Shown: positions 26,546 through 34,533, counted from the first letter of the stretch. The stretch: 64,000 bases of DNA from Pelomonas sp. Root1237 (GCF_001425055.1 NZ_LMDK01000017.1:547871-611870), one strand, 5' to 3'. A program made the numbers and translations. The notes: generated from the sequence alone by a model not told the origin.

Positions 26546-28270
26546 TCATTTGTCGAGGACGAGGCTGCCGCTGCCCATGTAGACGGTCTTGTTGTCGTCG
26601 TGCACGGGAAAGCTGAGCAGGCGCTCCTGGTGGCCGTCGTCGTAGTCGAGGGTGAGGACGAAGCCGCTGAGCTGGTAGCGGCCGCGGCGGCCTGCGCCGT
26701 CGTCCTGCTTGCGCGAGCTCACCGCGCCCGCCGTGCCAAAGGGCGTGCCCACCGTGCCGCCGCCGGTGCTGCTGCTGCCCTTGCCATCGCCATGGGCCGA
26801 GCCGGCAATGACCGTGTTGTTGAGCGTCGCGGCCAACGTGCCGGTGCTGGACAGCGCGCTGTAGCTGCGCTCGAAGCGGCCGTCGCGCATGAAGCGCAAC
26901 GTGGTGCTGGACGATCTGCCGCCAAGGACCAGGCTGCCGGTGAACGTGCCGCGGGTGAAGGATCCCTCCAGCCGCGTGTCCTTGGGCCAGGGCCGCACGG
27001 CGTGATGCTTCTCGGCCTGCCAGGCGCCCGCGGGGCGGCCGTCATCGTCCTGCGGCTGCATTTCGCAAGGGCACGTAGGGCCGCCCCAAGTGCCCTTGAC
27101 CCCCTCGGGGGGCGGGCCGGGCACGGCTCGGCCCTGGGGGCTGACATCAACCTTGCCGCTGGCGCGCCAGCGGCCCCAGCGCTGCGGCTCCAGCTGGCGC
27201 GACGCGGCGACATTGAGCTGGTCGGGCGGCATCTCGGTGCGGTGGTAGACCGTGCCGTCACGCAGCAGGAAGCGCACATCCTCTTCCCAGCGCGTGCCGC
27301 CATTGAAGTTGCTTTCGCCGTGGATGACCACGGCCGCCAGGTCCTTCTCCGCCAGGCCGCGGCCCGGCAGCGTCGTCACGCGCTGCAGCACCGCCCGTCT
27401 GCGCAGCATCGGCGCCTGCGGCAGCGGCGACGACGTCAGCCCCGCCGGGTTGGCGACCAGGGCCGCGTCGGCCAGGTCCAGGGAGTTGTCGTTCAGCGAC
27501 GTGACGACGCCGCGCAGCACCACCTCGCGGCCCACCCAGGGCTCGGCGTCGAACTTCAGGTGGATGCGCTGCTCCACATGCCGGTCGCCCTGCTGCTGCA
27601 CCAGGAAGAAATGCGTCGGGCGGTCGATCTCGCGCGCCACGCGGCCCTTGACATAGATAACGCCGAGCTTGCGTTGCGCCTCCTCCTCGGAGATCACCAG
27701 CCAGTGGCCTCGCTGCGCCGTGAGCGCGGGGATCTGGCTGGGCAGCAGGAACTGGCCCCGGGCCGCCTCGGGCGCGATCGCCAGCGGGCTGGGAGGAGCC
27801 ACCAGGTTGGCTTTCACCAGCGCCAGGGCCACGGCGCGTGCCTGGGGGTAGAGCGTGCTGACATCCATGGCCGGCGATTGCCAGTCGCGCGCCAACGCTG
27901 CGCAGGCCTGCTCGGGCGATGGATCGTCCAGCACCCGCTGGCGCATGGGCTCGGTCAGGCGCGTGAACGACGGGATGCTGCTGCTGCGCTGCTGCATGCG
28001 GGCCACGACCATGCGCAGCGGGGCCAGCTGGTGCCGCTCGCGCCAGGCCACCCAGGCGTCGCGCATCGGCGCAGCCGACGCCACGCCCATGTCCTCACAG
28101 GCGCCCAGCGTGGCTTCGGACATCACGTCCAGGCTGACGGCTTCGACGAGTTGCTGCACCGCCGCGGGATCGCTGGCCAGCGAGCGTGCGTCGGGCACCG
28201 ACTGCGCGGCGCCGGCCATCAGCAACACGGCGGCGGCGGCCAGCGCCGGCCGAGCAGCGATCAAGGGCAT
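26546..28270 (-). CDS. Exported protein of unknown function, with in-frame repeat
   Basis: The 574-residue protein has a signal peptide (MPLIAARPALAAAAVLLMAG) and no recognised domain. The N-terminal third is helical, the rest strand-rich, with LEGSFTRGTFTGSLVLGG and YQLSGFVLTLDYDDGHQE resembling beta-repeat folds. Around residues 385-400 a Pro/Gly-rich phrase (PPPEGVKGTWGGPT) is encoded by an inserted repeat (27078-27117). GAAGG precedes ATG 28270, and the upstream TolB-like gene stops 4 bp earlier, so the two are coupled. Confidence 0.6.
   Translation of the reverse strand: MPLIAARPALAAAAVLLMAGAAQSVPDARSLASDPAAVQQLVEAVSLDVMSEATLGACEDMGVASAAPMRDAWVAWRERHQLAPLRMVVARMQQRSSSIPSFTRLTEPMRQRVLDDPSPEQACAALARDWQSPAMDVSTLYPQARAVALALVKANLVAPPSPLAIAPEAARGQFLLPSQIPALTAQRGHWLVISEEEAQRKLGVIYVKGRVAREIDRPTHFFLVQQQGDRHVEQRIHLKFDAEPWVGREVVLRGVVTSLNDNSLDLADAALVANPAGLTSSPLPQAPMLRRRAVLQRVTTLPGRGLAEKDLAAVVIHGESNFNGGTRWEEDVRFLLRDGTVYHRTEMPPDQLNVAASRQLEPQRWGRWRASGKVDVSPQGRAVPGPPPEGVKGTWGGPTCPCEMQPQDDDGRPAGAWQAEKHHAVRPWPKDTRLEGSFTRGTFTGSLVLGGRSSSTTLRFMRDGRFERSYSALSSTGTLAATLNNTVIAGSAHGDGKGSSSTGGGTVGTPFGTAGAVSSRKQDDGAGRRGRYQLSGFVLTLDYDDGHQERLLSFPVHDDNKTVYMGSGSLVLDK
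27078..27117. repeat. GC-rich palindromic repeat inside a coding region
   Basis: The block contains GGGCCGCCCC and CCCCTCGGGG with near-complementary ends (GGGCCGCCCC versus GGGGCGGGCC). This resembles the dispersed hairpin repeats common between Burkholderiales genes, but here it keeps the reading frame of the 26546-28270 gene. Confidence 0.5.
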
Positions 28271-28274
28271 GCCT

Positions 28275-29252
28275 TCAGCGCGTCCAGGCCGCGAGCGGGC
28301 AGCCGACGGTCGTTGTCGAGCCATCGGGCCGTTTCAACGGGAACTGCCGGGCGTCGCCCGAGGGCGGCACGGCCACCACGTTGGACGCAGTAGCCTCGGC
28401 GTACCAGACCGTGCAGCTGCCGCGGCAGGTGGCGGCGGTGCAGGACACGCCGGTGTCCTTGGCAAACGCCACATAGCGGCTGTCCGGCGACCAGACCGCG
28501 CCGGCGATCAGGTCGTTCCTGGTGAATCGGCGCAGGTTGGAGCCGTCGACGTTCATCATCCACAGATCGACGCCGGCGATCGAACCCGTGTCGCGCATCG
28601 CCGCCAGCTGCACGAGAGCCTTGCTGCCATCGGGGCTGACATACACCGCCTCGGGCACGCGCGCCTCGGGCCAGCGCACGGTGGCGACACGCTGCTCGCC
28701 GCGGCCCGGCAAGACCCGGCTGATGTCGCCCGAGGGCTGCACGCGCAGCAGCGAGCCATCGGGCATCCACGACAGCGCGTCGGGTGTCTTGCTCGGTTGC
28801 GTGGCGTACAGCAGCCGGCGCGAGTCGAGGTCGTAGACGATGGCAGCACGCGGTGCAAAGACCGTCTTGCCCCACGACGCCAGGATCTGGTTGCTGCCCA
28901 GCGGCGAGGGGCGAACGCCGTCCGCTACATAGCCGTCGACGACCTGGTCCATCAGCACACTGCGGTCGCTGGTCCTGCGCACCGTCAGGTGGGTTTCGTC
29001 GCCGCCGGCGCCCTGCGAGCTGTGGTCCCGCTGGATGAAGCGGCTGCCGTCAGGCCAGGGCGAGCGCCACTTCGCGTTGTCCACCATGGTGGCAGCGCCG
29101 GAGTTGGGATTCAGCGCGAACGTGCCCTGCGGGTTGCTGAGGTCGCTGAATGAATGCCAGACCGTGCCTGGCAGCGCAGCGGCAGCCTGCGCGGCCATGA
29201 CGACACCCAGGCAGGCCAGCGCGGCGGCGAAACGACGACGGTTCTCAGGCAT
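28275..29252 (-). CDS. Exported TolB-like beta-propeller protein, paralog 1
   Basis: The 325-residue protein has a signal peptide (about residues 1-26) and then propeller blades of the PD40/TolB kind: WMPDGSLLRVQPSG, AVYVSPDGSKALVQLAA and AVWSPDSRYVAFAKDTG. Four cysteines near the end (CTAATCRGSC and TVGCPLAAWTR) could form disulfides. It is closely related to the next gene upstream (29351-30385), so the pair is a tandem duplication. The role is unknown; such propellers often bind proteins or sugars outside the cytosol. Confidence 0.75.
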   Translation of the reverse strand: MPENRRRFAAALACLGVVMAAQAAAALPGTVWHSFSDLSNPQGTFALNPNSGAATMVDNAKWRSPWPDGSRFIQRDHSSQGAGGDETHLTVRRTSDRSVLMDQVVDGYVADGVRPSPLGSNQILASWGKTVFAPRAAIVYDLDSRRLLYATQPSKTPDALSWMPDGSLLRVQPSGDISRVLPGRGEQRVATVRWPEARVPEAVYVSPDGSKALVQLAAMRDTGSIAGVDLWMMNVDGSNLRRFTRNDLIAGAVWSPDSRYVAFAKDTGVSCTAATCRGSCTVWYAEATASNVVAVPPSGDARQFPLKRPDGSTTTVGCPLAAWTR

Positions 29253-29350
29253 CGGGGGCGAGGGCTCCAAATGGAACAGGCGACTCCAAGAATCGCCTGT
29301 CGTTACGGGTGCAATGGCATTGGAGCTCGCCGCGCACCAGCCACAAATCC

Positions 29351-30385
29351 CTAACGCGTCCAGGCCATGACCGGGCAGCGCAGATCGGTCATCGAACCGT
29401 CGGGCCGCTTCGCCGGGAATTTCTTGGCATCGCCGGATGCATCCACGGCCACCACGTCCGTCGCCGAGGCGGGGGCATACCAGACCGTGCAGCTGCCCTG
29501 GCAGGTGGCGTCGGTGCAGGTCACGCCGGTGTCCTTGGTGAAGGCCACGAACTTGCTGTCGGGCGACCAGTAGGCCTCGGCGATCAAGCCGTTGTTCGTG
29601 AAGCGCTTCAGGTTGGCGCCGTTGGCATCCATCATCCACAGGTCCACGCCGCTGACCGTGCCGGTGCTGCGCAGCGCCGCGAGCTGCACCAGGGCCTTGC
29701 TGCCGTCGGGGCTGACATAGACCGCCTGCGGCAGCCGCGATTCTGGCCAGCTGACGGTGGCGACCTGCTGCTCGCTGCCACCCGGCGTGACCTTGCTGAC
29801 GCCGCCCGAGGGCTGCACGCGCAGCAGGGTGCCGTCAGGCATCCAGGCGACGGCGTCCGGCGTCTTGCTCAGCGGCGTGGCGAAAAGCACCTTCTGCGCG
29901 CTGAAGTCCCAGACCACGGCGGCCCTGGGCGCGGCGGTTGTCTCGCCCCAGTAGGCCAGGACCTGGTTGGTGGCCAGCGGCGACGGCGCAAGGCGGGCGA
30001 TGTAGCCGTCAACGACCTGGTCCACGACCAGGCTCTTGTCGTCGGTCTTGCGCACCGTGAGGCGGGTCTCGCCGCTGGAGCCCTGTGAGGTGTAGTCGTT
30101 GCTGATGAAGCGACTGCCATCGGGCGAAGGCACGCCCCACTTCTCGGATTGGACGGCTGTCGAGACCCCGGTGTTGGGATTCATGACGAAAGTTCCCGCC
30201 GGATTGCCGAGGTCGCTGAAGGAATGCCAGATATTGCCCGTCAGCGTGGTCGGCGGATCGGGCGTCGGAACGACGGGCGGGGTCGTCGGCGTGGCTTCGT
30301 CCCCGCCACCGCCGCCGCCGCCACATCCACTGAGCGCACCGAGGCACGCCAGAACCGTCAAAGCAAGGCGACTGAAGTTTTTCAT
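29351..30385 (-). CDS. TolB-like propeller lipoprotein, paralog 2
   Basis: The 344-residue protein has a lipoprotein signal (ACLGALSGC, lipid cysteine at about residue 21), a Gly and Pro/Thr linker (GGGGGGGDEATPTTPP) and the same propeller as 28275-29252: LTGNIWHSFSDLGNPAGTF, AVYVSPDGSKALVQLAA and YWSPDSKFVAFTKDTG. The C-terminus again holds CTDATCQGSC. Being lipidated, it should sit on an outer or inner membrane leaflet, while its paralog is soluble. The start follows a weak ribosome site. Confidence 0.8.
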   Translation of the reverse strand: MKNFSRLALTVLACLGALSGCGGGGGGGDEATPTTPPVVPTPDPPTTLTGNIWHSFSDLGNPAGTFVMNPNTGVSTAVQSEKWGVPSPDGSRFISNDYTSQGSSGETRLTVRKTDDKSLVVDQVVDGYIARLAPSPLATNQVLAYWGETTAAPRAAVVWDFSAQKVLFATPLSKTPDAVAWMPDGTLLRVQPSGGVSKVTPGGSEQQVATVSWPESRLPQAVYVSPDGSKALVQLAALRSTGTVSGVDLWMMDANGANLKRFTNNGLIAEAYWSPDSKFVAFTKDTGVTCTDATCQGSCTVWYAPASATDVVAVDASGDAKKFPAKRPDGSMTDLRCPVMAWTR

Positions 30386-30459
30386 CTTGGGCAGGAACTG
30401 AAAGTTGAAATGCAAAAGGGAGGGGCGATGCCCCTCCTCTTGTTTTCTCAGGTTGCGGC

Positions 30460-31167
30460 TTATTGCTTGCGAGCCATCGTGCCCAGCGCTTCGCCCAGAC
30501 CCTTCAGCGCCGTCGTGAAGACGCTGTTCAGGTAGTTGTATTCCTGGCTGGTGGCCTGGAATTGGGTCATCAGCTTGTTGAACTCGTCGGCCTGCTTGCT
30601 CTGCTCTTCGGAGCCGGACTTGGCGGCGGACTTGGCGGCAGAGGCGTCGTTGATCTGTTGCGACAGATTGACCATCTCCTTGGCCTTGGCGCCCAGAGCC
30701 GAGCCCATCACGGAGGCGATGGCCTGCAGCCAGCCGCCACCGCTGGGCTTGCTGCCCTTGGAGCTGCCGGTGCCTTGCGAGCGCAGCTGGTCGAGCACGC
30801 CTTGCACGATCTGGTTGGAGAAGTCGGACTCCCACTGCTTGACGGCGCCGCCGAAGTTTTGCTGGGCCGCACCTTGCGCTTCGTGCGAAACGCCTTGCTG
30901 GCTTTGCGAGGTCAGTTGGTTGATGACCTGGCCGATGGTCGACTTGACTTCTTCGCCCAGGAACTTGGGCATGCCGTGTTCCTTGACCAGGGTGTCGACG
31001 GCACTGTTGGCGCCGCTGCCGATGGCTTGCTGCAGCATGCCGCCGATAGCCTGGCCGATCATGGCGCCGATGGGGCCGCCGAAGATGCCGCCGACGATGC
31101 CGCCCACGGCGCCCAGGATGCCACCCGAGCCACCGCCGCCGAAGATGCTGCTAACTGCTGATCCCAT
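30460..31167 (-). CDS. Glycine-zipper protein with T3SS needle-like C-terminus
   Basis: The 235-residue protein starts at ATG 31167 (GGAG six bases before). Residues about 9-50 are a glycine zipper (GGIVGGIFGGPIGAMIG), followed by a soluble middle. From about residue 145 it aligns with SctF of this window: GGGWLQAIASVMGSAL against GGGSWFEAMADAWGKAL, and the ends TALKGLGEALGTMARKQ against TAVSTVGSALETMARKQ (11 of 17 identical). No Sec signal is seen. A role as translocator, tip or secreted membrane-active protein of the T3SS is inferred. Its promoter region carries the shared 15-bp motif. Confidence 0.65.
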   Translation of the reverse strand: MGSAVSSIFGGGGSGGILGAVGGIVGGIFGGPIGAMIGQAIGGMLQQAIGSGANSAVDTLVKEHGMPKFLGEEVKSTIGQVINQLTSQSQQGVSHEAQGAAQQNFGGAVKQWESDFSNQIVQGVLDQLRSQGTGSSKGSKPSGGGWLQAIASVMGSALGAKAKEMVNLSQQINDASAAKSAAKSGSEEQSKQADEFNKLMTQFQATSQEYNYLNSVFTTALKGLGEALGTMARKQ

Positions 31168-31360
31168 GTTGATCTCCAAAAAAGATTTAGGTTTCGCGGC
31201 AGAAGCTGCCGCAGTGATTGATTGACATTCGAGGCATCTGAATTCGGTGGCGACTGAGAAAACACCGGACTCGCTGCGTGTCTTGTCGGCAAGGTTTTCT
31301 GATCAAACTCTGCGGCGTTGACGGGTTTCATTAAACGGGGTCGGGCCCCTGCTGCCTATA

Positions 31361-31378
31361 TGCGGCTGCTCCTATTTC
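31361..31378 (-). promoter_or_regulatory. Second shared promoter-region word (needle-like gene)
   Basis: Read leftward: GAAATAGGAGCAGCCGCA. It resembles GAATTAGGGGCAGCCGCAG at 53607-53625 and the TAGAAATAGG repeats before sctU. All are in gaps upstream of T3SS-related genes. Confidence 0.4.
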
Positions 31379-31390
31379 TGCGCCAACCGC

Positions 31391-31405
31391 GCTAGGGTTG
31401 GCCGC
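31391..31405 (-). promoter_or_regulatory. Shared motif, copy B (upstream of needle-like gene)
   Basis: Read leftward: TGCGGCCAACCCTAG, identical to copies A and C and pointing at the 30460-31167 gene, 224 bp from its start. Here it forms half of a palindrome, GCCAACC (31382-31388) with GGTTGGC (31396-31402). Confidence 0.6.
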
Positions 31406-31410
31406 AGTCC

Positions 31411-31674
31411 GGGCCTGCCAACACGGCGGCAGCGGGTCGCGTTGCGGCCAGAAAGCCCGCGAGCAAGGCGCAAAGCGGAGCCGGGTTGGGCACCCGGCGA
31501 GCATTTGCAACGCCGCGCGCGGGCTTTATGGCCGCAACCCGAAGGGAAGGCCAGCCGCCAGGGACCACTCGGCGTTGCACCACTTGCCCGCATATCAATG
31601 CGGGCCGCGCGTTGCGCCTTGATTGGCCCCTGGCGGCTGGCCTTCGCGACCCACTGCCGCCGTGTTGGCAGGCC
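31411..31674. repeat. 264-bp nested palindromic element
   Basis: The ends are 31-bp inverted repeats with one mismatch (31411-31441 and 31644-31674). Inside lie more inverted pairs: GTTGCGGCCAGAAAGCCCGC against a near-complement at 31515-31535, and AAGGCCAGCCGCCAGGG against its complement at 31626-31643. It contains repeat copy 2 (31466-31516, plus) and a related copy 3 (31571-31620, minus; hairpin CCCGCAT-atca-ATGCGGG). No transposase is present. The right end reaches into the coding end of the 31595-32284 gene. Confidence 0.75.
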
Positions 31675-32284
31675 CACCGTCCAGGTTGCGCAGCACGGCG
31701 CACAGCGCGGGCAGGTCCAGGCCGAGCTGGCCTTGCAAGCTGTTGCGGGCCATCCAGGTGGCCGACGCCTGGTGGGCGCCGCCCTGGCGGCTGGCCTGTA
31801 CCGTCCATTCGCCTAACGCCACGGTCAGCACGGCCAGACGCTCGAAGGCGTCCTGCCGCTGCAGCAGCGGTGCGTCGTCCCACGGCAATTCATCGATGAC
31901 CCAGGCCTTGACCCATTGGGTGATGGCTTGCCAGCGCTGCGGGCTCAGTGCCTCGTGATCGAAGGCCTGTCGGCATGCGCCCAGATAGGCGGCCAGGGCC
32001 ACGCCCAGGTCGTCCTCGGCGCGGCCCGGTGCGAGCTGGTTGCGGTAGTGCTGCAGGCAGTGCGTCACCAGGCCGGCCTGGGCACCGGTGCCGAGCATTT
32101 CGCTGAGCGCCGCAGCTGCGCCCGTGGGCTCGGCGACGCGGGAGGGCAGGCGCCAGCGCGTGGCGCCGAGCTCGGAAGCCGCATCGGCCTGCGGCGCGTG
32201 CGCAAACCGGGACTGCTCCAGGGCCTGGGCCAGACGATGGCCGAGGGCGGATTGCCAGGGGTTGGGTGAAGCGGAAGTGGTCAT
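31595..32284 (-). CDS. Unknown gene at end of the sctU operon
   Basis: The 229-residue protein has no signal peptide and no recognised domain. It is Ala/Trp-rich and helical, with GVALAAYLGACRQAFDHEAL and KAWVIDELPWDDAPLLQRQ. It overlaps the acetyltransferase gene by 4 bp (ATGA), so it belongs to the operon of sctU. The last ~26 residues (from GGPANTAAVG on) are encoded by the palindromic element, so the native C-terminus has probably been replaced. A T3SS chaperone or accessory role is possible from position only. Confidence 0.55.
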   Translation of the reverse strand: MTTSASPNPWQSALGHRLAQALEQSRFAHAPQADAASELGATRWRLPSRVAEPTGAAAALSEMLGTGAQAGLVTHCLQHYRNQLAPGRAEDDLGVALAAYLGACRQAFDHEALSPQRWQAITQWVKAWVIDELPWDDAPLLQRQDAFERLAVLTVALGEWTVQASRQGGAHQASATWMARNSLQGQLGLDLPALCAVLRNLDGGPANTAAVGREGQPPGANQGATRGPH

Positions 32285-32934
32285 GGCAGTGCGAGGGCAG
32301 TAGGCCGGTGGGAACGCGCAAGGGCGCGCCGGGTCTGGCGCAGGCGTTCGCGGCGGCTGAGGGTCTGGACGGCCGACCAGGTCGTTGCGTCCAGGGCGTG
32401 GTAATCGGAAGGCTGGCCTTCGTAGAGCGCGCGGCTGCGAGGCGTGAAGCCCAATGCCTCCAGGCAGACGCGGGCACCGCGGTTTTCAGGGTGGCAGATG
32501 CCCCAGACCGTGTGCAGTGCCAGCGTCTCGAAGGCATGGCGCAGCAGCACTTCGCCGCCGCTGAGGCTCAGGCCGCTGCCCCAGTGTTCGGGCCTGAGGC
32601 GGCTGCCGAGTTCAGCGTCGCCAGGCCGGATACCCAGCTGCACGGTGTCAGGGCTTGCCTGCAGGGGCATGAGGCTGAACCAGCCGGCGAACTGTTCCTC
32701 GGCAGCGCTCAGCGGCACGGCGCAACGCCAGATGCCCAGGCCAGGATGGCGGCGATAGAAGCCTGCCAGGCAGGCCGCGAATTCCGCGGCCCAACGTGCC
32801 TCGTGCAGGGGCTGTTCATCGGGCAGCAGCTCGCGCACCCGCGCGTCGGCATGCAGGCCCTGGATGTCGGCCGCATCGCTCGCGACGAACTCGCGCAGCA
32901 GCAGCCTGTCGCAGCGATGGGAGAAGGCCATCAT
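32281..32934 (-). CDS. GNAT family acetyltransferase (RimJ/RimL-like)
   Basis: The 217-residue protein follows the RimJ/RimL type of GNAT: RLLLREFVASDAADI at the start, GIRPGDAELGSRLRPEHWGSG near the middle (a degenerate acetyl-CoA loop) and the family-typical HPENRGARVCLEALGF near residue 150. It acetylates an unknown amine, often a protein N-terminus. It lies between the FliO-like gene and the unknown gene with 4-bp overlaps on both sides, so it is co-translated with T3SS genes and may modify a T3SS protein. Confidence 0.8.
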   Translation of the reverse strand: MMAFSHRCDRLLLREFVASDAADIQGLHADARVRELLPDEQPLHEARWAAEFAACLAGFYRRHPGLGIWRCAVPLSAAEEQFAGWFSLMPLQASPDTVQLGIRPGDAELGSRLRPEHWGSGLSLSGGEVLLRHAFETLALHTVWGICHPENRGARVCLEALGFTPRSRALYEGQPSDYHALDATTWSAVQTLSRRERLRQTRRALARSHRPTALALP

Positions 32935-33224
32935 GCTTCGCGATCCAGCTTGGCGTCGGCTTGCGGCCAGCGCGCCAGCAGATTGATGCCGCCCGCCGTG
33001 ACGCCCAGCATCCAGCGCTCGCCGGCATGGTCGAGCAGCACCACACGCTCACGCGCACCAACGGGCAGGGCGCGCACGAAGCGCAGCGCCTCGCCGTCCT
33101 CCGCCGGGTTGCGCCCACCCAGGCCCTGCAGGCGCCGCCAGCCGCGGATCAGCAACCAGGCCAGCAGCAGCACGAAGGCCAGGGCGGCCACGGTGCTGGC
33201 GAGGTTGAGCATCAGGTTCTGCAT
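32931..33224 (-). CDS. FliO-like small export-apparatus protein
   Basis: The 97-residue protein has one N-terminal membrane helix (about residues 8-27, TVAALAFVLLLAWLLIRGW) and a short cytosolic domain reading ALPVGARERVVLLDHAGERW and LGVTAGGINLLARW. This is the FliO pattern (LPLGxKERLxLVEVGxxxLLLGVT). FliO is normally flagellar, where it helps assemble the FliP ring; here it lies 4 bp after sctU and far from flagellar genes. It probably aids assembly of SctR/S/T. Confidence 0.7.
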   Translation of the reverse strand: MQNLMLNLASTVAALAFVLLLAWLLIRGWRRLQGLGGRNPAEDGEALRFVRALPVGARERVVLLDHAGERWMLGVTAGGINLLARWPQADAKLDREA

Positions 33225-33228
33225 GGCA

Positions 33229-34446
33229 TCAGTCGTCTTGGGCGGAAACGACGCGCGGGTCCACGTCGGGGTGGCGCGTCAGGTCTTCGCCGGGCGCGGG
33301 TCGCGCGCGCGGCGGCTCGGCAGGCACCTCGTCGCGCCGATGTGGGTCGGCGCGGGCAGCCTCCCACTTGAGCTGCTCGCGCACGCCCTCGGCCCAGACG
33401 ATGACCTCGGCCAGCACGTCGAACAGGTCGGGCGGGATGACTTCGCCCTCCTCGCAGCGCGCCAGCAGCTCGCGCGCCAGCGGCACATTGCGCACGATGG
33501 GCACGCCGGCGTCCTCGGCAGCCTCGCGCATGGCGCGGGCGACGTGGTCCTCGCCCTTGGCGCTGACGGTGGGCACGGGGCAGCGGCCGGGCTCGAAGTC
33601 GATGGCGATGGCCACATGCGTCGGGTTGACGACCAGGGCGTTGGCGCCGCGCGCCGCCGCCTGCTGGTTGCGCTGGCTCCACTCGGCATGGGCCTGCTTG
33701 CGCTGCTGCTTGAGATGCGGGTCGCCTTCGCTCTCCTTCATCTCCTGCTTGATGTCGCGCATGCTCATGCGCAGCTTCTTGGTGAAGCGATGCCGGGTCC
33801 ACATCGTGTCGAGGAAGGCCACGCCGGCAAACACGCCCACCGTCCAGGCCAGGGTCTTGACCGTGCCCTCCCAGACCAGGCCGCCGAGATGCTGGGGTGG
33901 CCTGTCGGTGCCCGAGGCCAGCCGCATCGCGTCGGGCAGCAGCAGCCGCGCCACCGCCCAGCCTATGCCCAGCAGCAGCGCCGTCTTCAGGATGCCCTTG
34001 ATCAGCTCGACCAGGTTGTCCATCGAGAACATGCGCTTCAACCCTTCGGCCGGGTTCAGGTGTTCGAGCTTGGGCGCCACCTTCTCGAAGGCCAGCACCG
34101 GCCCGGCCTGCAGGAACTCGATCAGCGTGCCCAGGACCGCCACGGGGATGACGAGCAGGGCCACCAGCAACAGCGACAGTTCGACGCTCTGCCAGCCCAG
34201 CAGGGCGGCGACATGGCCGAAGCCTTCCTCGCGCCAGCCGGCCGACACGCGCGCGAACAAGGCCTCGCACAGGGCTGCAATCCGCTCGCAGGCCATGCGC
34301 ATGCATAACGCGCCCATCACCAGCCAGACGAGCAGCGTCGCCGTGCTCGTCAGCTCCTTGCCCTTGGCGATATCGCCCTTCTTGCGGGCGTCTAGCAGGC
34401 GCTTCGCTGTGGGCTGTTCAGTCTTGTCGCCGCTGTCGTCGGCCAT
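33229..34446 (-). CDS. sctU: T3SS export apparatus switch protein SctU
   Basis: SctU (YscU/FlhB family) sits in the inner membrane and switches substrate class by cutting itself. The 405-residue chain has the conserved KTEQPTAKRLLDARKKGDIAKGKEL head in pieces, four membrane segments (about 33-55, 85-112, 152-170, 195-213) and the self-cleavage motif NPTH at 274-277. The C-terminal tail (about 350-405) is long, polar and acidic-basic mixed. It is the first gene of the leftward operon and diverges from the main T3SS operon. Confidence 0.95.
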   Translation of the reverse strand: MADDSGDKTEQPTAKRLLDARKKGDIAKGKELTSTATLLVWLVMGALCMRMACERIAALCEALFARVSAGWREEGFGHVAALLGWQSVELSLLLVALLVIPVAVLGTLIEFLQAGPVLAFEKVAPKLEHLNPAEGLKRMFSMDNLVELIKGILKTALLLGIGWAVARLLLPDAMRLASGTDRPPQHLGGLVWEGTVKTLAWTVGVFAGVAFLDTMWTRHRFTKKLRMSMRDIKQEMKESEGDPHLKQQRKQAHAEWSQRNQQAAARGANALVVNPTHVAIAIDFEPGRCPVPTVSAKGEDHVARAMREAAEDAGVPIVRNVPLARELLARCEEGEVIPPDLFDVLAEVIVWAEGVREQLKWEAARADPHRRDEVPAEPPRARPAPGEDLTRHPDVDPRVVSAQDD

Positions 34447-34458
34447 GGGTCCCTAACA

Positions 34459-34533
34459 CCTATTTCTAGGGGGTGCAAACGGGGTTTGTGAAAACTTGTT
34501 TTCAGCACCGTGACCAGACCTACTTCTAGGGGG
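34459..34533 (-). promoter_or_regulatory. Pair of direct repeats upstream of sctU
   Basis: CCTATTTCTAGGGGG (34459-34473) and CCTACTTCTAGGGGG (34519-34533) are exactly 60 bp apart. Read towards sctU they are CCCCCTAGAARTAGG. They may be activator sites for the divergent T3SS promoters. The 34447-34761 gap also holds a small hairpin (CCACG-CGTAAA-CGTGG near 34619) and a possible extended -10 (TGCATACAA near 34650) for the rightward operon. Confidence 0.5.

Noticed and set aside
29351..30385. The propeller lipoproteins as TolB of the Tol-Pal system
   Set aside because: No tolQRA or pal genes adjoin them, lengths and cysteine pattern differ, and they are duplicated.
31411..31674. The palindromic element as an insertion sequence
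   Set aside because: There is no transposase frame and no target duplication visible; it is far too short.
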